The notes beneath the pieces are model-generated. The model searched no databases, had not been told where the DNA came from, and saw only the letters and a list, made by a program, of their open reading frames with translations. Positions 57,283 to 64,000 of a stretch of 64,000 nt of DNA are shown here, piece by piece. Location: NCBI GenBank assembly GCA_016721425.1, contig JADKID010000038.1, positions 124,001 to 188,000 of the forward strand. Direction: 5' to 3'. This DNA is from Bryobacterales bacterium. GTDB taxonomy: Bacteria > Acidobacteriota > Terriglobia > Bryobacterales > Bryobacteraceae. Position 1 is the first letter of the stretch. Each line of letters starts with the position of its first letter. Position numbers and translations under genes: made by a program.

Positions 57283-59373
57283 ATGGCCCCCCATTCTCAC
57301 CGTCTCCCCCCGCTTCTCCTTGCTCTGGCGCTGTGCGCTGTCCTCGCGCCGGCCGCCGTCCCCACTTTCACTCATACCGCCGGCTCGAACTCCTACACCC
57401 TCTTCGGCGCCGATCCCGCCCACGGCGCCACCACCACCATCCCCACCGTCCTCGTCCCCATCGCCCTCTCCTTCGAATCGAAGCGCACCGCCGGCAAACC
57501 CTTCGTGATGGACGCCGCGCCCGACGTGCCGCGAATCCTCCGCTCCCCCGTCTTCTCCAGTTTTGCCTTTCCCACCGGAGGCGCCACCCAATACGTCGAC
57601 GCCCTGCTGCGTACCACTTTCCCCGCTGCTACTGCGTGGCACACGCTCCTCGGCCAGCCCGCGGTGAGGCCCCTTCAGATCACGGTGCCGGCGGGCTTTG
57701 GCTACATCCTCACCTCCCGCCAATCCGGCCGCTCCTTCGCCGTCGCCGATCTCGAATTCGTCCAGAAGCAGATCTTCCAGCAACTCCCGCGGCATCCAGG
57801 CAAGCTCGTCATTGCCCTCACGCACAACACCACCTTCTACGCCCTGGGCGACGCCACGGTCTGCTGCTCCTGGGGGACCCATGGCGTGGACACCGCCACC
57901 GGCAACTCCTTCGTGCTCGCCTCCTACCTCCACGACGCCCCCGCCGTTGTCGAAGACCAGGACGTCCAGCCCCTTACACAGCAGCTCGCGCAGTTCGTCA
58001 AAGACCCGCTCCACGACCCCCTCTTCGCCGGCGGCCGCAACGCCAAAGCCCCCGGGAATGCATTCCCTGCCTGGATGAAACCGCACGACGGCTGTGGCGG
58101 CACGGGAGCCGTCTCCACCTACTTTTTGCTCGAGCCCACCAATACCAATCCCAAGAACAACATCCCCGCCTCGCCCGCCTTTGCCGCGCGCCTCAACGGA
58201 GCCACCTACCATCTCCAAAACACCGCTCTGCTGCCCTGGTACACCGGCTCAATCGCGGGCTTGGGAGCCACGTACAGCTTCCCGGATGCGCGGGCTTTGC
58301 CCAACCCCGCCCAGCCCTGTCCGGCGCGCGCAGGGCGGCCTACGGGCTCTGCAAAGCCCTCCGCCGAGGCCCTCGCGCGCACCACTCCGCCCAACGGCCA
58401 TCAGCTCATCGGCTACTGGGCCGGCTACGGCGGCGCCGGTTCCACCATCCCCCTCCGCGAGGTCTCTCCGCAATGGGACATCGTCATCGTCGCCTTCTCC
58501 ACGCCCGATAAGAATGCGCCCGAGGGCTCCATGCAATTCCGCACGCCCGCCGGCCTCGACACCGCGCAGTTCAAGGCCGATATCGCCTACCTCAAGAGCC
58601 AGGGCCGCAAGGTGATGATCTCCCTCGGCGGCGGCGGCCAGCACTTCACACTGGCAGATCCCAAACGCGTGCCCAACTTCGTCTCCACCGTCACCCGCAT
58701 CGTCACCGAATACGGCTTCGATGGCGTCGATGTCGATTTCGAAAGCCCCTCACTCTCCATCGCTCCGGGCGATACGGATTTCCGCAATCCCACCACGCCC
58801 TCCATCGTGAATCTCATCTCCGCCCTGCGCCAGTTGCGCCAGCACTTCGGCCCTCAATTCCTGCTGAGCCTGGTGCCGGAAGGTACGCAGATCCCTGCCG
58901 GATACCCCAGCTACGGCGGCCAGTTCGGTTCCTACGTGCCCATCGCCCACGCTCTGCGCGACATCCTCACGTTCATGGACACCCAGTCCTACAACACGCC
59001 GCCGCTGCAAGGTCTCGATGGCGAGATCTATCAGCCCGGCACCGTGGATTATCACGCTGCCATGACCGAGCTTCTCCTGCACGGCTTCCCCGTGGGCGGC
59101 GATCCCGCGCAGATGTTCCCGCCCATGCCCGCCAACAAGATCGCCGTGGGGTTTCTCAATGGAGACACCACGCCCGCCATCGTCAGCCAGACCATGGACT
59201 ACCTCATCACAGGCAAGGCGCCGGCCGGGGCAAAATACAAGCTGCGCCAGCCCAAGGGCTATCCCGGGCTGATCGGAGCCATGTTCTGGACCATCGACGC
59301 AGATCGCCGGGCCAACTACAACTACTCCAACATCGTCGGCCCGCAGTTGCACGCCATGCCGGCCGCGCGGTAG
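57283..59373 (+). CDS. secreted GH18 chitinase-like enzyme with unknown N-terminal half
   Basis: A 696-residue protein with a signal peptide (M-A-P-H-S-H-R-L-P-P-L-L-L-A-L-A-L-C). The C-terminal part (about 375-690) is a glycoside hydrolase 18 barrel: G-Y-W-A-G-Y near its start, K-V-M-I-S-L-G-G-G-G and the catalytic D-x-x-D-x-D-x-E motif, D-G-V-D-V-D-F-E, with Asp480, Asp483, Asp485 and the acid Glu487. It cleaves beta-1,4-N-acetylglucosamine chains by substrate-assisted catalysis. Residues about 25-345 form a separate domain that I do not recognise, with a repeated T-T-T-I-P-T-V-L-V-P-I-A and a C-C-S-W-G-T-H-G segment. The gene is flanked by receptors. Confidence 0.88.
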   Translation: MAPHSHRLPPLLLALALCAVLAPAAVPTFTHTAGSNSYTLFGADPAHGATTTIPTVLVPIALSFESKRTAGKPFVMDAAPDVPRILRSPVFSSFAFPTGGATQYVDALLRTTFPAATAWHTLLGQPAVRPLQITVPAGFGYILTSRQSGRSFAVADLEFVQKQIFQQLPRHPGKLVIALTHNTTFYALGDATVCCSWGTHGVDTATGNSFVLASYLHDAPAVVEDQDVQPLTQQLAQFVKDPLHDPLFAGGRNAKAPGNAFPAWMKPHDGCGGTGAVSTYFLLEPTNTNPKNNIPASPAFAARLNGATYHLQNTALLPWYTGSIAGLGATYSFPDARALPNPAQPCPARAGRPTGSAKPSAEALARTTPPNGHQLIGYWAGYGGAGSTIPLREVSPQWDIVIVAFSTPDKNAPEGSMQFRTPAGLDTAQFKADIAYLKSQGRKVMISLGGGGQHFTLADPKRVPNFVSTVTRIVTEYGFDGVDVDFESPSLSIAPGDTDFRNPTTPSIVNLISALRQLRQHFGPQFLLSLVPEGTQIPAGYPSYGGQFGSYVPIAHALRDILTFMDTQSYNTPPLQGLDGEIYQPGTVDYHAAMTELLLHGFPVGGDPAQMFPPMPANKIAVGFLNGDTTPAIVSQTMDYLITGKAPAGAKYKLRQPKGYPGLIGAMFWTIDADRRANYNYSNIVGPQLHAMPAAR

Positions 59374-59444
59374 CCGCTACTCGGCCCGCATCGGACCGCT
59401 CAGCGGTTGCCTACCCCGTCAACAAAGGCTTGCGCGCACAAAAA

Positions 59445-59480
59445 AACGCCCGCCAACTCCGATGGGAGCCGGCGGGCGTT
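59445..59480 (-). terminator. rho-independent terminator of the second receptor gene
   Basis: AACGCCCGCC (59445-59454) pairs with GGCGGGCGTT (59471-59480). On the minus strand the stem is followed by a T7 run, since bases 59440-59446 are A on the plus strand. The short inner pairing CTCC/GGAG extends it. It lies about 20 bases after the stop of the receptor at 59502. Confidence 0.85.
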
Positions 59481-59501
59481 GTCAATCGAGACGGGCAGTG
59501 C

Positions 59502-62500
59502 CTAGAACGCGTACCGCAGCGAAAGGATGATGCGGCGGCTCTCGAACTGCGTGCCCTGGATGGTTCCGAACGCCGCGTTGGTGTTGGCGCCGGTGTTGTA
59601 GTTGCGGGTGATGGTCATGTTCGGGTTGGCCGGGTTGAAGTGGTTGAGCGCGTTGGTCGCCTCAGCCTTGAGTTCTATCCGGTGCGACTCGTGGAACTTG
59701 ATCGTCTTCTGGAGCGACAAGTTGAACAGTTGCAGTCCAGGTCCATAGAAGAGGGTCCTGGGCATGTTGCCGATCATTCCGCGTTGGAAGGGCGCATAGT
59801 CCTTCGGCAACTGGAAGTTGTTCGGATCGACGGGGTACCACAGTTTCGGATCGGACGTGGAACCGACGTCGGACGGCTTCGCGCCATCCTTCAGCCAGAA
59901 GCCACCCGGTTGGGTGTTGGTCATCTGGCAGCGATACAGAACGCTCCCGGTGGGGGTTCCGTTGGGATAGCCCACGGGGTTGGACTGGAAGCCGCAGGCC
60001 GGTCCAATCGAGGCGCCGGAGAAGATCTGGGCGGTGCCCATGAAGCGCCAGCCCGAGGTCAGGTTCTTCGCGAAGCTGTTGCCCTTCGTGTACGTGGGGA
60101 ACTCGTAGCCGAAGTTGGCGTTGAAGGCGTGCGGACGGTTGCCCGTCTCGTAACGCGTCAACGCGTCGTCGGTCCACTGCTGGCGCTCATACAGCAAGGT
60201 CTTGGACCAGGTGTAGTTGGCGCTCCAGGTGATGTTCCTGCCTGCGCGGCGGTTCAACTGGATCTGCAGCGAGTTGTAGCTCGACGTGCCGTTATTGGTG
60301 AACATCGGGACCGCGCCCACGCCCTTGAAGCCCACCAGGGACCGGATGAGGTTGGTGGAGTAGAGCCCGCTGCTGGTCGGATCCCGGTAGAGCGGGTTGG
60401 TGCCGCCCTGCGGTGTCCAGGTGGTGAACGGCTTCACTGCGTTGAGGTCTTCCACCGCGCCGTTGTAGCCGTGCTTGAACTGGTTGCCGACGAATGCCAC
60501 GTCGACGATCATGCTCCAGCCGATTTCGCGCTGGACGCCGAAGCTGTAGTTGTAGGTGGTGGGAGCCAGATGTTCCTCTGACCCGCCCTGGATGTCCTGG
60601 GGGGCGAGAACGGCCGTTGCGCCCGCCAGAGCGGTGAACGAGGAGTTCAGCACGATGGGGGCCAGGAAGTTGGGCGGAGCGGCGAGGGGACCGCGGCCGA
60701 CGCCGAGAGCGCCGATGTAATCGACAGTGGCGGCGCGGTCATAGAAGATGCCGAAGCCGCCGCGGATGGCGGTCTTGCCGTTTCCAGTGAGGTCATAGGC
60801 GAAGCCGACGCGCGGTCCCAGGGTGATGGGCGGCGCCTTCCAGAAGTTGCCCATGTAGTCCTTGATGCCGCTGAAGGGCATGCCGGTGTAGCTGGCAGGA
60901 TCATACGTGCCCTGGCGGACGTAGGCGTACGTCGCGCCGGTGACCGGGTTCTGCGAGCGCTTCACGCCGTTGTCCAGGATCGGGTACAGAGGCTGGCCAG
61001 CCTTGTTCCGGTCATAGACGGATGCGGAGAAGAGGCCCAGACGCTGATCGGTGGTGTGGAGCGAGCCCATGTACTGGAAGCGCATACCGAGGTCCAGCGT
61101 GAGCCGGGGCATCACTTTCCAGGTGTCCTGGACGTACCAGTCGAACTGGTTGTAGCGGGAGTGGTTGACCTGCTTGATGTTGTCCTCGCCGTAGGCGAAG
61201 AAGCCGCCGGTCAGCAGGTTGGAGTAGGGATAGCCCGTATCCACCGCGCTGGCTCTGTCGGAACCGAAGTAGTAGGAGCCGGCGATGTTGTAGGTGGAGT
61301 ACACGCTGACGTTGCGCGCCATCCTCTCGAAGTAGGCGCCCGCCTTCAGGTTGTGCGAGCCCTTGATCCAGGTGAGGTTGGAACTGATGGTCTGCACCTG
61401 GTCCGTTCCGTCGAACGGCCACCGGCTGTCAAAGCCGAAGCCGGGAGCGTTCGTGATGCCCTGGCCCGCCGACTGCGCGGTGTAGCCCGACGGGAGGCCG
61501 AAGTTGATCTGCGGCCGCAGGTTGAGGTGGTTCGAAGTCGGGAACAGGCGCGGCAGGCTAATCGTGCCGCCCGATGCGTCTTTCAGGGGCAGCAGGCTGT
61601 TGTTGTACGATGTCTCGTCCGTGGGCGTGTTCATCTGGTGGCCGCGAGTGATGCCGTACATCGTCTCGAGGATCACGGTCGGGCTGAAGGTGTGAATCCA
61701 CGATGAGGCTACGCCCGCTGACGGGATGTGGTAGTTGTGCGGGAACTGGCGCCAGCCGTTGCCGAGCGCGCCCAGGATCTGGCCGTAGCCCCTGTTCTCG
61801 GCGACGTCCTGCAACAGGCGAATGTAGAAGTTGTCCTTGGAGCTGATGGGATAGTCGATGCGCAGAATGCGATCGTGCCGCGGACGCTCGAAGGGGTTGA
61901 CGAACTCGGAGTTGTACTGGCGCTGGCCGGTCGGGTCAGTCGCGTTAGGCAGCGGGAACAGGTTCATCATGGCGAGACCCGTGCGGTCGATCCGCGCCTG
62001 CGGGATCTTGTTGCCCGGGAACTGGAGGCCGGTGGTCGGGTCAATGATGGGAACCAGCACGCCAGCGGTGGTGACAGTGGAGGAGTAGTCGCCCTGCCGC
62101 TCCGCCGCGGTCGGCATGGTGTAACGGTTCGCACCCGTCACGCCCTTCGTCTTCAGGTAGTCGTACGAGAAGAAGAAGAACAGCTTGTTGCGATCCTTGT
62201 TGAAATTCGTGCCGGGGATAATCACCGGCCCGCCGAAGGTGCCGCCCATGTTGTGGAACTTGTAGGCCGGCCGGATGACGTTCGTCTTGTTGTTGAACCA
62301 CTCGTTGCCGTTCAAGGCCTCGTTGCGGAGGTAGTAGTAGGCGCTGCCATGCCACTGGCTGGTGCCGCCCTTGATCATGATGTTCATCTGGCCGCCGGAG
62401 CGCGCGCCATATTCCGCATTGAAGTTGGCCACCAGCACTTTGACTTCAGCGATGGCATCGACGCTGGGCGCGATGTAGCCGAAGTCGCGGTTGCCGGAAT

Positions 62501-63101
62501 CCTGGGAAGCGGCGCCGTCGAGCACCAGCATCTTCTGGCCGGACTGACCGCCCATGATGGTCGGGCTGCCCGAACCCCACCCGCGGTCACTGGTCTGATT
62601 GAGATCCTGGACACCGGGGAGCGTGGCCATCAGCAACATGAAGTTGCGGCCCTTGGTCACCGTGTCCTCAATCTGCGTGGTGGTGATCGATTGGCCTCTG
62701 TCGGAGCTGTCCGTGTTCACGCGAACGGCGGACGCCGTCACTTCCACCGAAGTGCTGACATCGCCAACCTGTAAGATGATCTCCGGCAGAGAAACCCTCT
62801 CCACCGCGCCCACGTTGATGGCTTTCTGCTCGTACGCCTTGAAACCCGTCTGGGCCACCTTCAAGGTGTACGTGCCGGGAGACACATTGGCGAAAGTGAA
62901 ATTGCCGTTCGAGTCGGTATTGAACTCGCGCACCTGCTTCGTCAGATCGTTCGTGATCTGAACTTTCGCAGCCACCACCACTGCTCCAGCTGGATCTGCC
63001 AGCCTTCCCGTGATCTGGCCGGACATCATCTGTGCGTATGCCGCAGGCATAGCAGCAAAGAGCAGGAGCGGTAGAGCGAACACTGCTCGGTTAAACTTCA
63101 T
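59502..63101 (-). CDS. Oar-type TonB-dependent receptor (second)
   Basis: A 1199-residue outer-membrane protein with a signal peptide (M-K-F-N-R-A-V-F-A-L-P-L-L-L-F, ending A-Y-A-Q). The carboxypeptidase-regulatory-like domain (about 28-115) has I-T-G-R-L-A-D-P-A-G-A-V-V and N-G-N-F-T-F-A-N-V-S-P-G-T-Y-T-L. A plug-like region (about 120-240) has V-E-V-T-A-S-A-V-R-V-N-T-D and N-F-M-L-L-M-A-T-L-P-G-V-Q. The large barrel region ends with R-R-I-I-L-S-L-R-Y-A-F. The architecture is the same as in the other two receptors here, but sequences differ. It is divergent from the partial third receptor. A GGAAGGGG stretch lies upstream of the ATG. Confidence 0.88.
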   Translation of the reverse strand: MKFNRAVFALPLLLFAAMPAAYAQMMSGQITGRLADPAGAVVVAAKVQITNDLTKQVREFNTDSNGNFTFANVSPGTYTLKVAQTGFKAYEQKAINVGAVERVSLPEIILQVGDVSTSVEVTASAVRVNTDSSDRGQSITTTQIEDTVTKGRNFMLLMATLPGVQDLNQTSDRGWGSGSPTIMGGQSGQKMLVLDGAASQDSGNRDFGYIAPSVDAIAEVKVLVANFNAEYGARSGGQMNIMIKGGTSQWHGSAYYYLRNEALNGNEWFNNKTNVIRPAYKFHNMGGTFGGPVIIPGTNFNKDRNKLFFFFSYDYLKTKGVTGANRYTMPTAAERQGDYSSTVTTAGVLVPIIDPTTGLQFPGNKIPQARIDRTGLAMMNLFPLPNATDPTGQRQYNSEFVNPFERPRHDRILRIDYPISSKDNFYIRLLQDVAENRGYGQILGALGNGWRQFPHNYHIPSAGVASSWIHTFSPTVILETMYGITRGHQMNTPTDETSYNNSLLPLKDASGGTISLPRLFPTSNHLNLRPQINFGLPSGYTAQSAGQGITNAPGFGFDSRWPFDGTDQVQTISSNLTWIKGSHNLKAGAYFERMARNVSVYSTYNIAGSYYFGSDRASAVDTGYPYSNLLTGGFFAYGEDNIKQVNHSRYNQFDWYVQDTWKVMPRLTLDLGMRFQYMGSLHTTDQRLGLFSASVYDRNKAGQPLYPILDNGVKRSQNPVTGATYAYVRQGTYDPASYTGMPFSGIKDYMGNFWKAPPITLGPRVGFAYDLTGNGKTAIRGGFGIFYDRAATVDYIGALGVGRGPLAAPPNFLAPIVLNSSFTALAGATAVLAPQDIQGGSEEHLAPTTYNYSFGVQREIGWSMIVDVAFVGNQFKHGYNGAVEDLNAVKPFTTWTPQGGTNPLYRDPTSSGLYSTNLIRSLVGFKGVGAVPMFTNNGTSSYNSLQIQLNRRAGRNITWSANYTWSKTLLYERQQWTDDALTRYETGNRPHAFNANFGYEFPTYTKGNSFAKNLTSGWRFMGTAQIFSGASIGPACGFQSNPVGYPNGTPTGSVLYRCQMTNTQPGGFWLKDGAKPSDVGSTSDPKLWYPVDPNNFQLPKDYAPFQRGMIGNMPRTLFYGPGLQLFNLSLQKTIKFHESHRIELKAEATNALNHFNPANPNMTITRNYNTGANTNAAFGTIQGTQFESRRIILSLRYAF

Positions 63102-63120
63102 AAGGTTTTACCCCTTCCTT

Positions 63121-63140
63121 CTTGATCGAACTTGATCGAA
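63121..63140. repeat. tandem 10-base direct repeat in a receptor leader
   Basis: CTTGATCGAA occurs twice in a row at 63121-63130 and 63131-63140. It lies in the leader of the second receptor, close to its ribosome-binding site. Confidence 0.7.
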
Positions 63141-63198
63141 GGTGGAGATTGCTCCCCAACTCCTCTCAGACCCACCGCGAATCTTGGCGGTTGTGCGT

Positions 63199-63227
63199 AT
63201 CGTATGAAAACCACGCAAAGAACGCAA
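63199..63227 (-). promoter_or_regulatory. candidate promoter of the second receptor
   Basis: On the minus strand TTGCGT (63227-63222), a 17-base spacer and TACGAT (63204-63199) precede the ATG at 63101, leaving a leader of about 90 bases that includes the tandem repeat. Confidence 0.42.
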
Positions 63228-63243
63228 GGGGGATGTTAACGCC

Positions 63244-63275
63244 AAGGTCAACTTTGCCAGAAAGGTCAAGCTTGC
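63244..63275. repeat. pair of 14-base direct repeats between divergent receptor promoters
   Basis: AAGGTCAACTTTGC (63244-63257) and AAGGTCAAGCTTGC (63262-63275) differ at two positions and are offset by 18 bases, nearly two helical turns. They lie between the -35 of the minus-strand receptor and the -10 of the plus-strand one, the usual place for an activator or shared operator. Confidence 0.55.
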
Positions 63276-63318
63276 AAGGATGTGCTCCAAACGGTGTCCC
63301 CCGGGCCAAACGGTCCGA

Positions 63319-63324
63319 TATACT
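63319..63324 (+). promoter_or_regulatory. candidate -10 box of the third receptor
   Basis: TATACT at 63319-63324 lies 32 bases before the ATG at 63357, which has an AAAGGGG ribosome-binding site. No -35 consensus is visible at the right distance. Confidence 0.4.
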
Positions 63325-63356
63325 CGGGCCATCTTTGTGTGAAAGGGGTCTTTGCT

Positions 63357-64000
63357 ATGTTGCAGAAGCTCTCATTTTCCCTGTGTCTCGCGCTCGTTTT
63401 CGGAGCGGGTTCTCTTTGGGGCCAGGGTCTGACCGGTCGAATCACCGGCACCGTTGTAGACTCCTCCGGCGCGTCGATTGTGAAGGCTGAAATCCAGCTC
63501 ACAAACGGCGCCACGGGGCAGGTCCGCACGGGCCAAACCAATGACGATGGATACTTCCAGTTCGGCGAACTGCTACCCGCCGAATATCGCCTGGCCGTCA
63601 ACGCCAAGGGCTTTAAGAAGTACGAACAGACCAGCATCGTGGTCACCGCTACAGAGCGTGTCACGTTGCAGGCCATTACACTGCAAGTGGGCGAATTGAC
63701 GGAGACCGTTTCGGTCGCCGCCGACGCAGTCCGCGTGCAGACCGAGAGCGCCGAACGCTCCGGCCTCATCAGCTCCCGCCAGATGATGGAACTGCCCAGC
63801 AAGGGCCGGTCCTACATCGGGACCGCGCGCCTGCTGCCCGGCGTCATCGATACCGCCAACCGCGAGTCTCCCGGCTGGAACGATATCGTTGGCATCAACA
63901 TCAACGGCACGCGCGCCGGCTCCATCAACCTCACCCTCGATGGCGTCAGCAGCCTCGACACCGGATCTCTCACCGGACCCTATCTCTCGCCCAGCATCGA
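63357..64000 (+). CDS. Oar-type TonB-dependent receptor (third, 3' partial)
   Basis: The frame runs from ATG 63357 to the window edge, so about 214 N-terminal residues are visible. A signal peptide (M-L-Q-K-L-S-F-S-L-C-L-A-L, ending S-L-W-G-Q) is followed by a carboxypeptidase-regulatory-like domain (I-T-G-T-V-V-D-S-S-G-A-S-I, D-G-Y-F-Q-F-G-E-L-L-P-A-E-Y-R-L, G-F-K-K-Y). The start of the plug comes next: R-S-G-L-I-S-S-R-Q-M-M-E-L-P-S-K-G-R, then I-N-I-N-G-T-R-A-G-S-I-N-L-T-L-D-G-V. This is a receptor of the same type as the two before. An AAAGGGG box supports the start. Confidence 0.85.
   Translation, partial: MLQKLSFSLCLALVFGAGSLWGQGLTGRITGTVVDSSGASIVKAEIQLTNGATGQVRTGQTNDDGYFQFGELLPAEYRLAVNAKGFKKYEQTSIVVTATERVTLQAITLQVGELTETVSVAADAVRVQTESAERSGLISSRQMMELPSKGRSYIGTARLLPGVIDTANRESPGWNDIVGININGTRAGSINLTLDGVSSLDTGSLTGPYLSPSI

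Noticed and set aside
63121..63275. Possible CRISPR-like array between the two receptor genes
   Set aside because: Only two short pairs of direct repeats of different sequence occur; there are no regular spacers and no cas genes.

Overview
The window looks like chromosomal DNA of an Acidobacteriota bacterium, most likely of the Solibacter/Bryobacter group. The signs are uniformly high GC, three Oar-type TonB-dependent receptors with an N-terminal carboxypeptidase-regulatory-like domain, two 'ADOP' type MacB/FtsX permeases, a secreted SGNH hydrolase joined to DUF1080, a lipid A pathway (so a Gram-negative envelope), and many small secreted proteins of unknown function. I see no rRNA, tRNA, CRISPR array, phage gene or transposase. 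Taxonomy is inferred from gene content only.

Layout. 1-6.5 kb: end of a RodZ-like protein, a small secreted protein, a GC-rich repeat region with an uninterrupted run of 41 G, a HAD phosphatase, a SurA-like chaperone/YhaM-like nuclease/BlaI repressor operon, a Tat-type aldo-keto reductase, then a divergent pair (SRPBCC protein and Ogt DNA methyltransferase) whose -10 boxes overlap. 6.4-20 kb: a fused WaaA-LpxK lipid A enzyme, an MBL hydrolase, YgfZ, a coupled S10 peptidase/PHP pair, ATP-type PEP carboxykinase, a MESH1-like HD hydrolase, an MFS/GNAT pair and two tandem secreted paralogues. 20.6-32.7 kb: a membrane protein, then an export locus (HlyD adaptor, ATPase, 83-residue membrane protein, ADOP permease, second ATPase, NtrC-type regulator, histidine kinase), then a second ADOP permease. 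32.8-38.5 kb: a sigma/anti-sigma(HEAT)/DUF4097/PDZ operon, a shortened chemoreceptor and an alginate-type porin. 38.5-50.4 kb: ribosomal protein S1, a second NtrB/NtrC-like pair flanking a stand-alone winged helix, EamA transporter, galT, SGNH-DUF1080, MgtC-like protein and an M19 dipeptidase-like protein. 50.5-64 kb: three TonB-dependent receptors, a TPR protein, a second sigma/anti-sigma pair, and a GH18 chitinase with an unexplained N-terminal half.

Functionally the region mixes envelope building (lipid A, SurA, RodZ), envelope stress signalling (two ECF sigma/anti-sigma pairs, PDZ and DUF4097 proteins), export (ABC locus) and polymer scavenging (receptors, chitinase, SGNH-DUF1080, porin).

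Three genes (SRPBCC, ogt, second ADOP) each need a -1 shift at or next to a short homopolymer to give a complete protein. The common direction suggests single-base deletions in the assembly rather than three true pseudogenes. Seven starts have a -10-like hexamer exactly six bases upstream and mostly no Shine-Dalgarno sequence, which points to frequent leaderless transcription.
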